Positions 1 to 7,967 of a stretch of DNA of 64,000 nt are shown piece after piece. This DNA is from Adlercreutzia mucosicola DSM 19490. Its GTDB lineage: Bacteria > Actinomycetota > Coriobacteriia > Coriobacteriales > Eggerthellaceae. The position numbers and the translations under genes were made by a program. Below the pieces are notes generated by a model that did not search any database, was not told where the DNA came from, and worked only from the letters and a program-made list of their open reading frames with translations. Within the stretch, counting starts at the first letter, position 1, and the number at the start of each line of letters is the position of its first letter. The stretch lies in contig NZ_AUGK01000008.1 in NCBI RefSeq assembly GCF_000422625.1, positions 62,001 to 126,000 on the forward strand. Direction: 5' to 3'.

Positions 1-431
1 ATGGCGATACCGCCGATGCCCATGGCCGTGCCCGTGCGCTCGCGCGGGAAGCGCGTCATGGCCACCGACTGCACCAGGGGCAGCGTGATGCCCGTGGCAA
101 TGGCCTGCAGCACGCGGGCCGCCACCAGCACCGCGAACACCGGGGCGAAGAAGGCCACCACCGAGCCGACCAGATAGAAGCCCAGGGCCGGATACACCAG
201 GGACTTCACCGAGAGCCGCCGCGACAAAAACGTCACGACCGGTACCGTCACGCCCATGACGAGCATGTAGATGGTGGTGACCCACTGGCCCACGGCAGCA
301 TCGATGGCGAAATCCTCGCACACGCCGGTCAGCATGGAGTTCATCACCGTTTGGGTGAGCGAACCCAACGCGCAGGTGATCACCACGATGGCGAACAGCG
401 CATAGGTATGTTGCTTCTCGCTGAGGGGCAT
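1..431 (-). CDS. MFS transporter, N-terminal part (runs off the window)
   Basis: The first 143 residues of a major facilitator superfamily efflux protein; the rest lies beyond position 1. Hydrophobic segments are visible at about residues 11-25, 52-69, 78-96 and 98-120. The stretch WVTTIYMLVMGVTVPV followed by a short basic loop SRRLSVK, and the RVLQA..TGITLPLVQ segment, look like the EmrB/QacA (DHA2) drug:H+ antiporter group. The substrate cannot be told from this part. It lies 93 nt downstream of pth on the same strand and may be read from the same transcript. The ATG at 429-431 sits almost directly against a GAGAGG purine run, which is tighter than usual, so the exact start is uncertain. 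Confidence 0.75.
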   Translation of the reverse strand, partial: MPLSEKQHTYALFAIVVITCALGSLTQTVMNSMLTGVCEDFAIDAAVGQWVTTIYMLVMGVTVPVVTFLSRRLSVKSLVYPALGFYLVGSVVAFFAPVFAVLVAARVLQAIATGITLPLVQSVAMTRFPRERTGTAMGIGGIA

Positions 432-524
432 TCCTCTCCCATCGGTCGCGCGACGGGCCGGGGCTCTGCCGCCTTCCCCACGGGCGGCGCTGCAGCGTCG
501 CCCGCTTATCATGATCTCTGCCGA

Positions 525-1082
525 CTAGTTGTACTGCTGCTGGGTCTTCTCCAACCCGTGCTCGACAAGGAAGCGCACTGCATCGGAGCCCAGGGCCACG
601 GCGTGCTGGAACGCCTCCAGGTCGTCTTTCTTCGGCTGGGACAGCACCCAATCCACCACGGGCTTGCGTCCCGGCGGCCGGCCAATGCCCACGCGCACCC
701 GGTACCAGTCGCGGGTGCCCAGCTTGTCGCCGATGGAGCGCAGGCCGTTGTGGCCCGCGTGCCCCCCGCCGAACTTCACGCGGATGGTGCCCGGATCGAT
801 GTCCAGCTCGTCGTGGATGACGATGAGGTGATCGGCATCCACGCCGTAGGTCTTCATGAGGGTCTTCACCGGACCGCCCGAGGTGTTCATGTAGCTCTGG
901 GGCTTGGCGAGCACCACGTCCTCGCCGCGCCACGCGCCCCTGGCTGTCAGCGCGCCGCCCTCGGCCTTCCAGTAGCGGCAGCCCAGCTCGTCGGCGAGCG
1001 CATCCACCACATCGAAGCCCGCGTTGTGCCGCGTGTGCTCGTATTCCCCGCCCGGATTTCCCAGGCCCGCGATCAGGTACAT
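525..1082 (-). CDS. pth: Peptidyl-tRNA hydrolase
   Basis: 185 residues, the normal length for bacterial Pth. It cleaves the ester bond of peptidyl-tRNAs that fall off stalled ribosomes and so recycles tRNA in the cytoplasm. The N-terminus has the family signature GLGNPG with the conserved Asn, then HNAGF carrying the catalytic His at about residue 20. KPQSYMN..GG and the later HDELD and GGHAGHNGLRSI segments are also family hallmarks. Its ATG abuts the stop codon of prs with no gap, so the two are very likely co-translated or at least co-transcribed. No unusual features. Confidence 0.96.
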   Translation of the reverse strand: MYLIAGLGNPGGEYEHTRHNAGFDVVDALADELGCRYWKAEGGALTARGAWRGEDVVLAKPQSYMNTSGGPVKTLMKTYGVDADHLIVIHDELDIDPGTIRVKFGGGHAGHNGLRSIGDKLGTRDWYRVRVGIGRPPGRKPVVDWVLSQPKKDDLEAFQHAVALGSDAVRFLVEHGLEKTQQQYN

Positions 1083-2048
1083 CTACTCGAACAGCTTCCC
1101 GATGGACCCGTTGGCGTACACCGCGTTGATGGTCTGAGCGAACAAGGGCGCGATGGACAGCACCTTGATCTTGCCGGTCTGGCGCGCCAGCGGCACGGGC
1201 ACGGCGTTGGTGACCACCACTTCCTCGATGCAGGAGTTCTCCAAACGCTCGTAGGCCGGACCCGAGAACAGGCCGTGGGTGGCGCAGGCGTACACCTGGG
1301 CGGCGCCCTTGGCCTTCAGGGTGGCGGCCGCGGCCACGAGCGACCCGCCGGTGTCGATCATGTCGTCGTTTAGGATGCAGATCTTATCGGTCACATCGCC
1401 GATGAGCGCGGTGATCTCGGCCTGGTTGTGCTTGGGGCGATCCTTGTGCATGATGGCCAGGTCGCAGTCCAGCGCCGAGGAGAACTTCTTCGCGGCCTTG
1501 GCACGGCCCACGTCCGGCGACACCACGCAGAGCTGGTCGGCATCGAAGCCCTTGTTGCGGAAGTAGTCCACGAAGATGGGCATGGCGGTCATGTGGTTCA
1601 CGGGGATATCGAAGAAGCCCTGGATGGCGTCCTGGTGCAGATCCACGGTGATGACGTTGTCGACGCCGGACACGGTGAGCAGATCGGCCACGAGCTTGGC
1701 GGTGATGGGCTCGCGCGGGGCGGCCTTGCGATCCTGGCGCGCGTAGCCGTAGTGGGCAATCACCGCCGAGATGGAGCGGGCGCTGGCGCGCTTGGCGGCG
1801 TCCACCATGATGAGCAGCTCCATGAGGGCGTCGTTCACGTCGAAGCCCTCGCTGGCGCACACGGACTGGATGAGGAACACGTCGGCGCCGCGGATGGACT
1901 CCTGATAGCGGGCGTAGATCTCGCCGTTGGCGAACTTCTCGTGCTTGATGTTGCCGAGGTTCGCGTTCAGGTTCTTCGCGATCTCCTCGGCAAGCTCGGG
2001 GTTCACCGAGCCGGAAAACAGGGCCATGCGCTTGGTCATCTCGGTCAT
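1083..2048 (-). CDS. prs: Ribose-phosphate pyrophosphokinase (PRPP synthetase)
   Basis: 321 residues, typical of class I PRPP synthetases. It makes PRPP from ribose 5-phosphate and ATP for purine, pyrimidine, His, Trp and NAD synthesis. Visible signatures are FSGSVNPELAEEIAKNL at the N-terminus, HYGYARQDRKA (ATP-binding flexible loop), the VVSPDVGRAKAAKKF segment and the PRPP-binding loop ILNDDMIDTGGSL. The start at 2048 is chosen because an AGAAGGG ribosome site lies about 8 nt upstream; the frame stays open into glmU but that extension has low-complexity Arg/His content and no homology. Gene order glmU-prs-pth is common in Gram-positive bacteria and supports all three calls. Confidence 0.96.
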   Translation of the reverse strand: MTEMTKRMALFSGSVNPELAEEIAKNLNANLGNIKHEKFANGEIYARYQESIRGADVFLIQSVCASEGFDVNDALMELLIMVDAAKRASARSISAVIAHYGYARQDRKAAPREPITAKLVADLLTVSGVDNVITVDLHQDAIQGFFDIPVNHMTAMPIFVDYFRNKGFDADQLCVVSPDVGRAKAAKKFSSALDCDLAIMHKDRPKHNQAEITALIGDVTDKICILNDDMIDTGGSLVAAAATLKAKGAAQVYACATHGLFSGPAYERLENSCIEEVVVTNAVPVPLARQTGKIKVLSIAPLFAQTINAVYANGSIGKLFE

Positions 2049-2099
2049 GGGCGGGTATCCCTTCTGCGACGGATTTCGATGGTGGGGCCTATTGTAGTA

Positions 2100-2133
2100 C
2101 GGCCGGCGCCCCCTGCCGAGGCAAAACCGGCCG
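2100..2133 (-). terminator. Hairpin between glmU and prs
   Basis: CGGCCGG (2100-2106) can pair with CCGGCCG (2127-2133). No T-run follows on the minus strand, so this could be a weak terminator, an attenuator or an mRNA-processing stem. A TACAAT box on the minus strand just beyond it (2092-2097) could be an internal -10 for prs, but no -35 is evident. Confidence 0.3.
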
Positions 2134-2137
2134 CACT

Positions 2138-3511
2138 TTATTTCTTCTCGATGGGGTGCGCCGCCACCCACCCTTCGATCTCGGACTGGCGGGCGCGGCC
2201 GAGGGCGAGCGCGCCGGGGCTCACGTCCTTGGTGATAGTGGAGCCGGCGCCGATGAGCGAGCCCTCCCCGATGCGCACAGGGGCCACCAACATGGTGTCG
2301 GAGCCCACGAAGACGCCGTCCTCGATGATGGTGGCGTGCTTGTTGGCGCCGTCGTAGTTGCAGGTGATGGAGCCGGCGCCGATGTTCACGCCCGCGCCCA
2401 TGGTGGTGTCGCCGATGTAGGACAGATGCGGCACCTTGCTGCCCTTGCCGATGGTGGACTTCTTGATCTCCACGTGAGTGCCGGCCTTGGCTCCCTCGCA
2501 CAGGTGCGCCGCCGGGCGCAGATAGGCGCGCGGACCGCAGGTGGCGCCGTCGTCGATGAGGGCCTGAACGGCCACGGTCTCGTCCACGGTGCAGCCCGCC
2601 CCCACGCGAGTATCAGTCAGACGGGTGTTGGGGCCGATGATGCTATCCTCGCCGATGGAGGTGTCGCCCATGAGGATGACGGCGGGTAAAAGCTCCACGT
2701 CGGAGGCGATGTCCACATCGGGGCCGATGAAGGTGGTGGCCGGGTCCCACATCGTGACGCCGGCGGCCATGTGGGCGTCGTTGATGCGGCGCTGCATGAC
2801 ACGGGTGGCCTCGGCCAGCTGGCCGCGGGAGTTCACGCCCAGGCACTGCTCGGCATCATCGGTCTTGTAGGCCAGCACGCCGCGGCCGGCCGCGCGGGCG
2901 ATGGCCAAAACGTCGGTAAGGTAGAACTCGCCCTGGGCGTTGTCAGAGCCCACCTGGGCCAAAGCCTCGAACAGGGCGCGGGCGTCGAAGCAGTAGAAGC
3001 CCGAATTGCACTCGGTGATGGCCGCTTCCTCGGGGCTCGCGTCCTTCTGCTCCACGATGCGCTCCACCTCGCCCGCACCGTCGCGCACGATGCGGCCGTA
3101 GCCGAAGGGGTTGGCCAAATCCATAGTGAGCACCACCACGGCGGCGTCGTGCGCCTCGCGCAGGGCGCACATCTCGCGAATGGTCTCGGGGCGGATGAGC
3201 GGGCTGTCGCCGGAGAGCACCACCACGGCGCCGTCGAAGTCGGCCAGGGCGTCGGCGGCGGCCAGCACCGCGTCGGCCGTGCCGCGCTGGGAGGTTTGCA
3301 CGACCACCTGGGTATCGTCCTCCACCAGCGGGATGACCGCCTCGCGGCCATGGCCCACCACCGTGACGATGCGGTCGGCCCCGGCGGCCTCGGCGGCGCG
3401 CACCGCCCACTGCACGAGGGGCCGGCCCAGCACCTCGTGGGCCACCTTCGGCCTCTTCGACTTCATGCGGGTACCCGCCCCCGCAGCCAGGATAATGGCA
3501 GCAGTTTCCAT
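2138..3511 (-). CDS. glmU: Bifunctional N-acetylglucosamine-1-phosphate uridyltransferase / glucosamine-1-phosphate acetyltransferase
   Basis: 457 residues, the family length. It makes UDP-GlcNAc for peptidoglycan in two steps. The N-terminal pyrophosphorylase domain opens with LAAGAGTRMKSKRPK, the nucleotide-binding signature, and continues with LSGDSPLI. The C-terminal half is a left-handed beta-helix with hexapeptide periodicity (IGPDVDI, IGEDSIIG, IGAGSITCNYDGANKH, IGAGSTITKDV), including the acetyl-CoA site. The start at 3511 gives METAAIILAAG and is preceded by AAAGAAGG. An open frame further upstream is rejected because it would put about 43 unrelated residues in front of the nucleotide-binding motif. 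First gene of the glmU-prs-pth run. Confidence 0.97.
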   Translation of the reverse strand: METAAIILAAGAGTRMKSKRPKVAHEVLGRPLVQWAVRAAEAAGADRIVTVVGHGREAVIPLVEDDTQVVVQTSQRGTADAVLAAADALADFDGAVVVLSGDSPLIRPETIREMCALREAHDAAVVVLTMDLANPFGYGRIVRDGAGEVERIVEQKDASPEEAAITECNSGFYCFDARALFEALAQVGSDNAQGEFYLTDVLAIARAAGRGVLAYKTDDAEQCLGVNSRGQLAEATRVMQRRINDAHMAAGVTMWDPATTFIGPDVDIASDVELLPAVILMGDTSIGEDSIIGPNTRLTDTRVGAGCTVDETVAVQALIDDGATCGPRAYLRPAAHLCEGAKAGTHVEIKKSTIGKGSKVPHLSYIGDTTMGAGVNIGAGSITCNYDGANKHATIIEDGVFVGSDTMLVAPVRIGEGSLIGAGSTITKDVSPGALALGRARQSEIEGWVAAHPIEKK

Positions 3512-3568
3512 CAAACGCCTTCTTTCGCAAGTCCAGCGCGCCTGCCGCGCGCGTATTTCCGTGGCAGC

Positions 3569-3574
3569 AGTATA
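3569..3574 (-). promoter_or_regulatory. Candidate -10 box for glmU
   Basis: TATACT on the minus strand, 57 nt ahead of the glmU start. No convincing -35 hexamer is seen at 16-18 nt spacing, so this is only a position-supported guess. Confidence 0.35.
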
Positions 3575-3617
3575 GCGCAAGGCGCGCCGCGCGCATGGCC
3601 TGGGGTCGCCTGAGGCG

Positions 3618-5027
3618 CTATTTATCACAGGTCGCCTCAACGCCCACCAAATCGCACAGCTCCTTGCGCGAGTGCACGTCCAGCTTCTGATACAAGTGCT
3701 TGATGTGGGTCTTCACCGTGCTCGGCGCGATGTACAGGTCTCGGGCGATCTGCCCCTGCTTCTTCCCCTGCACCATCAGCGTGAGAATCTCTGATTCCCG
3801 CGAGGTGAGACCGAACTGCTCGCTCAACTCGTCGCACTTCGCCCCGATGCGCGAGCGGTCGCCGTAGCTTTGGCCTACCAGCGTCTTCAGCACCGCGCCC
3901 CACGGCGTGGTCAGCTGCTTCTCCGACAGGAAAAGGAAGGTGGCGACGACCACCGCCGCGGCCACCGCGATGCACAAGGCCCCGTAGCCGAACGAGAATT
4001 CTGCGAGCGTCTCGTTGGCCTCCAGGCCCAGCTGCACCGACACCAAGCGCACGGCCCGCTCGATGCCGAACAGCCACACGGCGTTGAAGCCGTATTGGTA
4101 GGTCATGTTGCTCAGCACCACCATGATGGCGATGAGCACCAAGGTATAGGCACCCAGGGCGCAGAAGCTGGCGATCTCGCCACCGAAGGGCAGCACCGCC
4201 CCCAGGGGCACCAGCGACGCCAGCAGAAGCGGGCAGGCGGCGTAGTAGGTAAACGACAGGTGCAGCCGATCGCGGCGCAGGCACACCACCAGATACACCG
4301 CCCCGGCCGCCACCACGCAGCCCAGGCCCGAATGGATGCCCAGCTCGCCGCCGAACACGCTCTCGCACAGACCGTAGGCCACCGAGTACAGGGCCACCAC
4401 GGCGATGGGCTTCCACGGGAACGAGAACGTGCCCCACGACGGCCGCGGCCGCTCGTTGTCGGGCAGGGCCGCGTAGGCGCGGCGCAGACATTCCAGGCTG
4501 ACCACGGGAATCAGGCAGGTGCACACCCACAGCCACGGAATGGCCAGGCCCTTGAACAGCCACAGCACCAAGGCGCCCGCCACCAGGCCGCCCGAGAAGT
4601 ACAGGGCCACGCGGAAGGGGTTCAGACAACCGAACAGTTCCGACCACAAAAGGATGATGAGCGCGATGCCCACCGCGCCCAGCAGCGCCGCCGGCGCTCC
4701 GAAGAGCCCAGCTAGCGAAGGCCAATAGATAGTCGAGAAGTTCATGGACGCCGATAGCACCAAACAGCCGCCGGTGATCCACGGGAGGGCGGGCTTGCCG
4801 TACAGCGGCGCGATGCGGCGCGAGCTAACGGCCAGCACCACCAGCACCACCGCCGCCATCATATTGAAGGCCGCAAACCCGAAGCCCGTCTCGTCCTGAG
4901 CCGGAAAGGCGATCGAGCCGTTGGAGTACACCGTCTCGGTCCACGCGCGGAAAAGCCCCATGCCCGTGAAGGCCAGGGGCATCTCGATGATCCGGCCCTT
5001 CAGATGCGGCCGCTCCTCCGTTGCCAT
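3618..5027 (-). CDS. LuxR-family regulator with multi-pass membrane N-terminus
   Basis: 469 residues. The first about 385 residues are a series of roughly ten to twelve hydrophobic helices (for example NMMAAVVLVVLAV, LLGAVGIALIILLW, GGLVAGALVLWLF), with no enzymatic motif. The last about 65 residues are a GerE/LuxR helix-turn-helix: LTSRESEILTLMVQGKKQ, then APSTVKTHIKHLYQKLDVHSRKEL, the recognition helix. This layout is characteristic of Eggerthellaceae, where such regulators often sit next to an inducible reductase. It diverges from the flavoprotein gene at 5407, its probable target. Start 5027 is chosen for the GGGAGGG site 6-8 nt upstream; an ATG at 5108 has no such site. The membrane part may sense the reductase substrate, which is an inference. 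Confidence 0.85.
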   Translation of the reverse strand: MATEERPHLKGRIIEMPLAFTGMGLFRAWTETVYSNGSIAFPAQDETGFGFAAFNMMAAVVLVVLAVSSRRIAPLYGKPALPWITGGCLVLSASMNFSTIYWPSLAGLFGAPAALLGAVGIALIILLWSELFGCLNPFRVALYFSGGLVAGALVLWLFKGLAIPWLWVCTCLIPVVSLECLRRAYAALPDNERPRPSWGTFSFPWKPIAVVALYSVAYGLCESVFGGELGIHSGLGCVVAAGAVYLVVCLRRDRLHLSFTYYAACPLLLASLVPLGAVLPFGGEIASFCALGAYTLVLIAIMVVLSNMTYQYGFNAVWLFGIERAVRLVSVQLGLEANETLAEFSFGYGALCIAVAAAVVVATFLFLSEKQLTTPWGAVLKTLVGQSYGDRSRIGAKCDELSEQFGLTSRESEILTLMVQGKKQGQIARDLYIAPSTVKTHIKHLYQKLDVHSRKELCDLVGVEATCDK

Positions 5028-5148
5028 AGCGTCCCTCCCGATCCGCGCAAGCCCCTCCCGGGCCCGCCCTTGCGCAACGACGCCCGGGGCTAAGGCGGCG
5101 CCCATCACCTCCGGTGAAAGCGGCCTGCCGTCGGATCGCTGCCGGCCG

Positions 5149-5154
5149 ATTATA
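5149..5154 (-). promoter_or_regulatory. Candidate -10 box of the LuxR regulator gene
   Basis: A perfect TATAAT on the minus strand 122 nt upstream of the start at 5027. The expected -35 region (about 5172-5177) does not match consensus but falls on the edge of the inverted repeat at 5165-5200, as expected for an activator-dependent promoter. Confidence 0.5.
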
Positions 5155-5164
5155 GCGTGAGCAA

Positions 5165-5200
5165 AGGGGGGATGGCCTCTGATCTGCCAATATCCCCCCT
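5165..5200. repeat. Inverted repeat 1 in the divergent LuxR/flavoprotein intergenic region
   Basis: AGGGGGGAT (5165-5173) and its exact complement ATCCCCCCT (5192-5200) separated by 18 nt. It lies at the -35 side of the TATAAT at 5149-5154. Position and symmetry suggest a regulator operator; a second repeat follows at once. This and the next entry are the only structure I see in the 379-nt gap between the two genes. Confidence 0.55.
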
Positions 5201-5210
5201 CTTTCGCTGA

Positions 5211-5244
5211 GAAGGGGGAGGCGCTTTCAAAAATCTCCCCCTTC
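5211..5244. repeat. Inverted repeat 2 in the divergent LuxR/flavoprotein intergenic region
   Basis: GAAGGGGGAG (5211-5220) and exact complement CTCCCCCTTC (5235-5244), 14 nt apart. The two repeats alternate G-run, C-run, G-run, C-run and could be paired operators for the two promoters or alternative hairpins. There is no T-run that would make either an obvious terminator. Confidence 0.55.
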
Positions 5245-5406
5245 GATTCGGGCTCCCAGAGGATGACGGGAGGTGCCTTGGATCGATAGTGTTTTCACCA
5301 GCGACGGTGCCGCACCTCCCACGAGAAGCAGCACCGTCTTGGGAGAGGCAGCGCAGGAATCGGCCGGGGAATACGGCCGCCCCGCGCGACAACGAAAGGA
5401 ACGAAC

Positions 5407-7041
5407 ATGGAACTGAATATCTCGCGCCGCAACTTCTTGGCCGGAGCCGCCGCCAGCGTGGCCGGAGCCGCCGCCCTCGGCATGGCCGGCTGCGCGCCGA
5501 GCGAGCCGCAGCAGATGAGCGACACCGGCGCGGGCGCCGAAGGTGCAGGCACTCGTTGGAGCTGGGAAGTGAAGCCCGAGCCCATCACCGACGACCAGAT
5601 CGTGGAGACCCTGGACACTGATATCTGCATCGTGGGCCTCGGCTCGGCCGGCACCACCTCGGCTATGGCCGCCGCCCAAAGCGGTGCCAAGGTCGTGGTG
5701 CTGCAGAAGCTGGACAAGGTCATCACCAACGGCTGGTGCGTGGCCGCCTTCAACTCCAAGATGTTCCTGGATGCGGGCCAGACCTACGACTTGGCCGACA
5801 TCTACTTCAAGTTCGCCGACCTGTCCAATGGCCGCGACAACCACAAAGTGGTGAAGACCTTCCTCACCCGCTCCGGCGAGGTGGTGGACTACGTCATCCG
5901 CCAAACCCCGGACTTCACCCCGGTCATGCTGGGCTCGGGTCATACCTACGGCTGGTACATCAACAACGACATGGCCACCCGCTATGACCAGTTCCACAAA
6001 CTGCTGGACGCCATCGCCGAGAAGGCCGTGGCCGCCGGCGCCGAGATCCGCTACAACACTCCGGCCGTGCAGCTGGTGCAGGACGAGTCGGGACACGTGA
6101 CCGGCGTCATCGGCGAGGGGCCCGACGGTTACGTGAAGGTGAACGCCGCCAAGGGCGTCATCCTGTGCACCGGCGACACCTCCGATGACGAGGAGATGCT
6201 CGCGGCCTACTGCCCCATCATGCTGGGCGTGCAGTCCATGCACGGCGCTCCCTGCAACACCGGCGACGGCCACAAGATGGCCCTGTGGGCCGGCGCTTCC
6301 ATGGATCCGGCGCCCCACACCATGATGATGCACTTCGACCCCACCTGGATGCCCGAGGGCAACGCCCCCTATTCCGGCATTCCGTGGCTGCGCGTGAACC
6401 TGAACGGCGAGCGCTTCGGCAACGAGAACCTGGGCTACCAGAGCCACGTGACCCAGGTGCGCTTCCAGCCCGAGATGACCGCCTTCCAGATCATCGACAA
6501 GAACTGGGACAAACATGCTCCCAAGGGCGACTACAAGCATCCCAACAGCCACAGCCGCTCTACGGCCGACCCGGCCAACGACTGGGCCGACGCCCTGAAG
6601 CGCGGCGCCATCATCGAGGCGAACACCCTGGAGGAGCTGGCCGATAAGTGCGGCATCAACAAGGAGAACTTCCTGGCCACCGTCAAGCGCTACAACGAGC
6701 TGGTGGATGCCGGCAAAGACGAGGACTTCGGCGTGGACAGCACCTTCATGACCTACAACGGCATCAAGGAGGCCCCCTTCTACGCCCTCAAGCGCATGCC
6801 CGCGCTGCTGTGCACCGCCGGCGGCCTGACCATCAACGAGAAGTTGGAAGTGCTGAACGAAGCCGGCGAGCCTCTGGGCGGCCTGTATGCCGCGGGCAAC
6901 GCCTCGGGATCGTACTACGGCGACGACTACCCGCTGTTCATCACCGGCGGCTCTCACGGCCGCGCCTGGACCTTCGGCGTGCTGGCCGCGCGCTCGGCTC
7001 TGGGCCTCATGGACGAGTCGGTGGAGACTCTGGGCGCCTAA
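5407..7041 (+). CDS. Tat-exported FAD-dependent reductase (fumarate-reductase flavoprotein family), lipoprotein
   Basis: 544 residues. The N-terminus has the Tat motif SRRNFL at residues 6-11, a hydrophobic stretch, and a lipobox-like GMAGC with Cys at 29, so a folded, membrane-tethered, extracytoplasmic protein is expected. Residues 72-82 hold the FAD Rossmann motif IVGLGSAG. Later family segments are GVILCTGD, TLEELADKCGI, and near the end YGDDYPLFITGGSHGRAW. There is no CxxCH haem motif, so electrons must come from a separate quinol- or cytochrome-linked donor not seen here. Relatives reduce fumarate, urocanate, cinnamates, cardiac glycosides or other electron acceptors; the substrate cannot be deduced. 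The divergent LuxR gene is the likely regulator. Confidence 0.88.
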   Translation: MELNISRRNFLAGAAASVAGAAALGMAGCAPSEPQQMSDTGAGAEGAGTRWSWEVKPEPITDDQIVETLDTDICIVGLGSAGTTSAMAAAQSGAKVVVLQKLDKVITNGWCVAAFNSKMFLDAGQTYDLADIYFKFADLSNGRDNHKVVKTFLTRSGEVVDYVIRQTPDFTPVMLGSGHTYGWYINNDMATRYDQFHKLLDAIAEKAVAAGAEIRYNTPAVQLVQDESGHVTGVIGEGPDGYVKVNAAKGVILCTGDTSDDEEMLAAYCPIMLGVQSMHGAPCNTGDGHKMALWAGASMDPAPHTMMMHFDPTWMPEGNAPYSGIPWLRVNLNGERFGNENLGYQSHVTQVRFQPEMTAFQIIDKNWDKHAPKGDYKHPNSHSRSTADPANDWADALKRGAIIEANTLEELADKCGINKENFLATVKRYNELVDAGKDEDFGVDSTFMTYNGIKEAPFYALKRMPALLCTAGGLTINEKLEVLNEAGEPLGGLYAAGNASGSYYGDDYPLFITGGSHGRAWTFGVLAARSALGLMDESVETLGA

Positions 7042-7127
7042 GCGCGGAGCCAGCCTTCGGAGTCGCGCCGGCACGCCCCCTCGGCGGGCGGCGCGATCCT
7101 CGCTCTTATACCCTCCCCCCTCCCAGC

Positions 7128-7156
7128 GGGCCCCTTCGGGGGCTCGCCCTCTTTTT
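7128..7156 (+). terminator. Terminator after the flavoprotein gene
   Basis: GCCCC-TTCG-GGGGC stem (7130-7143) with a stable UUCG-type loop, followed after a short spacer by TTTTT (7152-7156). It lies about 90 nt past the stop at 7041. Confidence 0.7.
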
Positions 7157-7278
7157 GCCGGCCTCTCCCCTCGCCCGGCGTCGGGCGATGCCGGGGCCAT
7201 CCGCGACATCAGGACAATCGGGAGAAATTGACCAGACCGATGGGCGGGAAGCGCGCCGCGCCCGGCCACGACGGCCCC

Positions 7279-7284
7279 TATAAT
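7279..7284 (+). promoter_or_regulatory. Candidate -10 box for the 7319 gene
   Basis: TATAAT 35 nt ahead of the start codon. No clear -35 is visible in the GC-rich sequence upstream. Confidence 0.4.
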
Positions 7285-7318
7285 GGCCCCGCACCGCTAC
7301 CGACGAGAAGGAGAGACC

Positions 7319-7834
7319 ATGGCCCAGGGACTGGAGACGCTTTCGCGCGGGGAGTTGATCGAGCTGTTGGAGATCACGGCGAAGGACCTGGTGGCCCTGG
7401 ACGGCACCTGGTTCCAATCGCTCGAGCGCGAGCAGGGCATGGACGCGGCCATGGAGCACGACCGCAACGCCTGGCGCCGTTTCGTGCCCAGCGAGGCGCG
7501 ACGGCTGAAGAAGCTACTGGGGCTGCCGGATGCCTGCGGGCTTGAAGGCCTGGCGGCGGCGCTGCCCCTGCGCTGCACATCGCTGGCCAACGAGTGGGAG
7601 ATCCTGTGGGAGGACGGGGGCCGCAGCCTGCTCTTCCGTATCACCGACTGCCGCGTGCAGACGGCCCGGGCTCGCAAGGGCATGGAGTTCCATCCCTGCA
7701 AATCGGTGGGGGAATTGGAGTACGGCGGCTTTGCCGCAGCCCTCGACGATCGCATTCAGTGCGCCTGCGCCAGCTGCTTTCCCGACATCACCGACGAGAC
7801 CTGCAACTGCGCCTGGCGCTTTTGGGTGGAGTAG
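7319..7834 (+). CDS. Uncharacterised protein with C-terminal Cys cluster (possibly DUF6125-like)
   Basis: 171 residues, no signal peptide or membrane segment. The N-terminal part (LSRGELIELLEITAKDLVALDGTWFQSLE) is helical; the centre has ANEWEILWEDGGRSLLFRITDCRVQTAR. The C-terminus has HPCKSVGELEYGGFAAAL followed by CACASCFPDITDETCNCAW, with conserved-looking His and several Cys that could bind a metal or iron. I believe this resembles the DUF6125 family seen in anaerobic actinobacteria, but this is from memory and not verified. Start 7319 has AAGGAGA 5 nt upstream; an ATG at 7283 is rejected because it overlaps a likely TATAAT box (7279-7284). It converges on copA; nothing links it to a pathway. 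Confidence 0.7.
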   Translation: MAQGLETLSRGELIELLEITAKDLVALDGTWFQSLEREQGMDAAMEHDRNAWRRFVPSEARRLKKLLGLPDACGLEGLAAALPLRCTSLANEWEILWEDGGRSLLFRITDCRVQTARARKGMEFHPCKSVGELEYGGFAAALDDRIQCACASCFPDITDETCNCAWRFWVE

Positions 7835-7868
7835 AGAGCGCCACGGACACCTGCGCAGGCTGCGGGGC

Positions 7869-7888
7869 GGGCGGCCTTCAGGCCGCCC
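7869..7888. repeat. REP-like palindrome / possible terminator
   Basis: GGGCGGCC-TTCA-GGCCGCCC, 8-bp perfect arms, just after the stop of the 7319 gene. Read on the minus strand it starts GCAGGGGCGG, closely like the palindromes at 7946-7965 and 61800-61823. Confidence 0.55.
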
Positions 7889-7945
7889 CTGCGAAGGCAG
7901 CGGAAGAGCGGCAAGCGGGCGGCGGCGCGGGCCGCGGCGCCGTAG

Positions 7946-7965
7946 GGGCGGGCTTGAGCCCGCCC
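7946..7965. repeat. REP-like palindrome / possible terminator of copA
   Basis: GGGCGGGC-TTGA-GCCCGCCC within GTAGGGGCGGGCTTGAGC, directly against the copA stop at 7968-7970. It may terminate the convergent genes, although it has no T-run. Confidence 0.55.
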
Positions 7966-7967
7966 TC

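Noticed and set aside
2049-2501. Longer N-terminus for prs reaching into glmU
   Set aside because: It overlaps glmU and gives Arg/His low-complexity sequence; the start at 2048 has a ribosome site and the normal Prs N-terminus.
5227-7269. 680-codon minus-strand frame
   Set aside because: Antisense shadow of the 5407 flavoprotein gene, which has a Tat signal, FAD motif and ribosome site.
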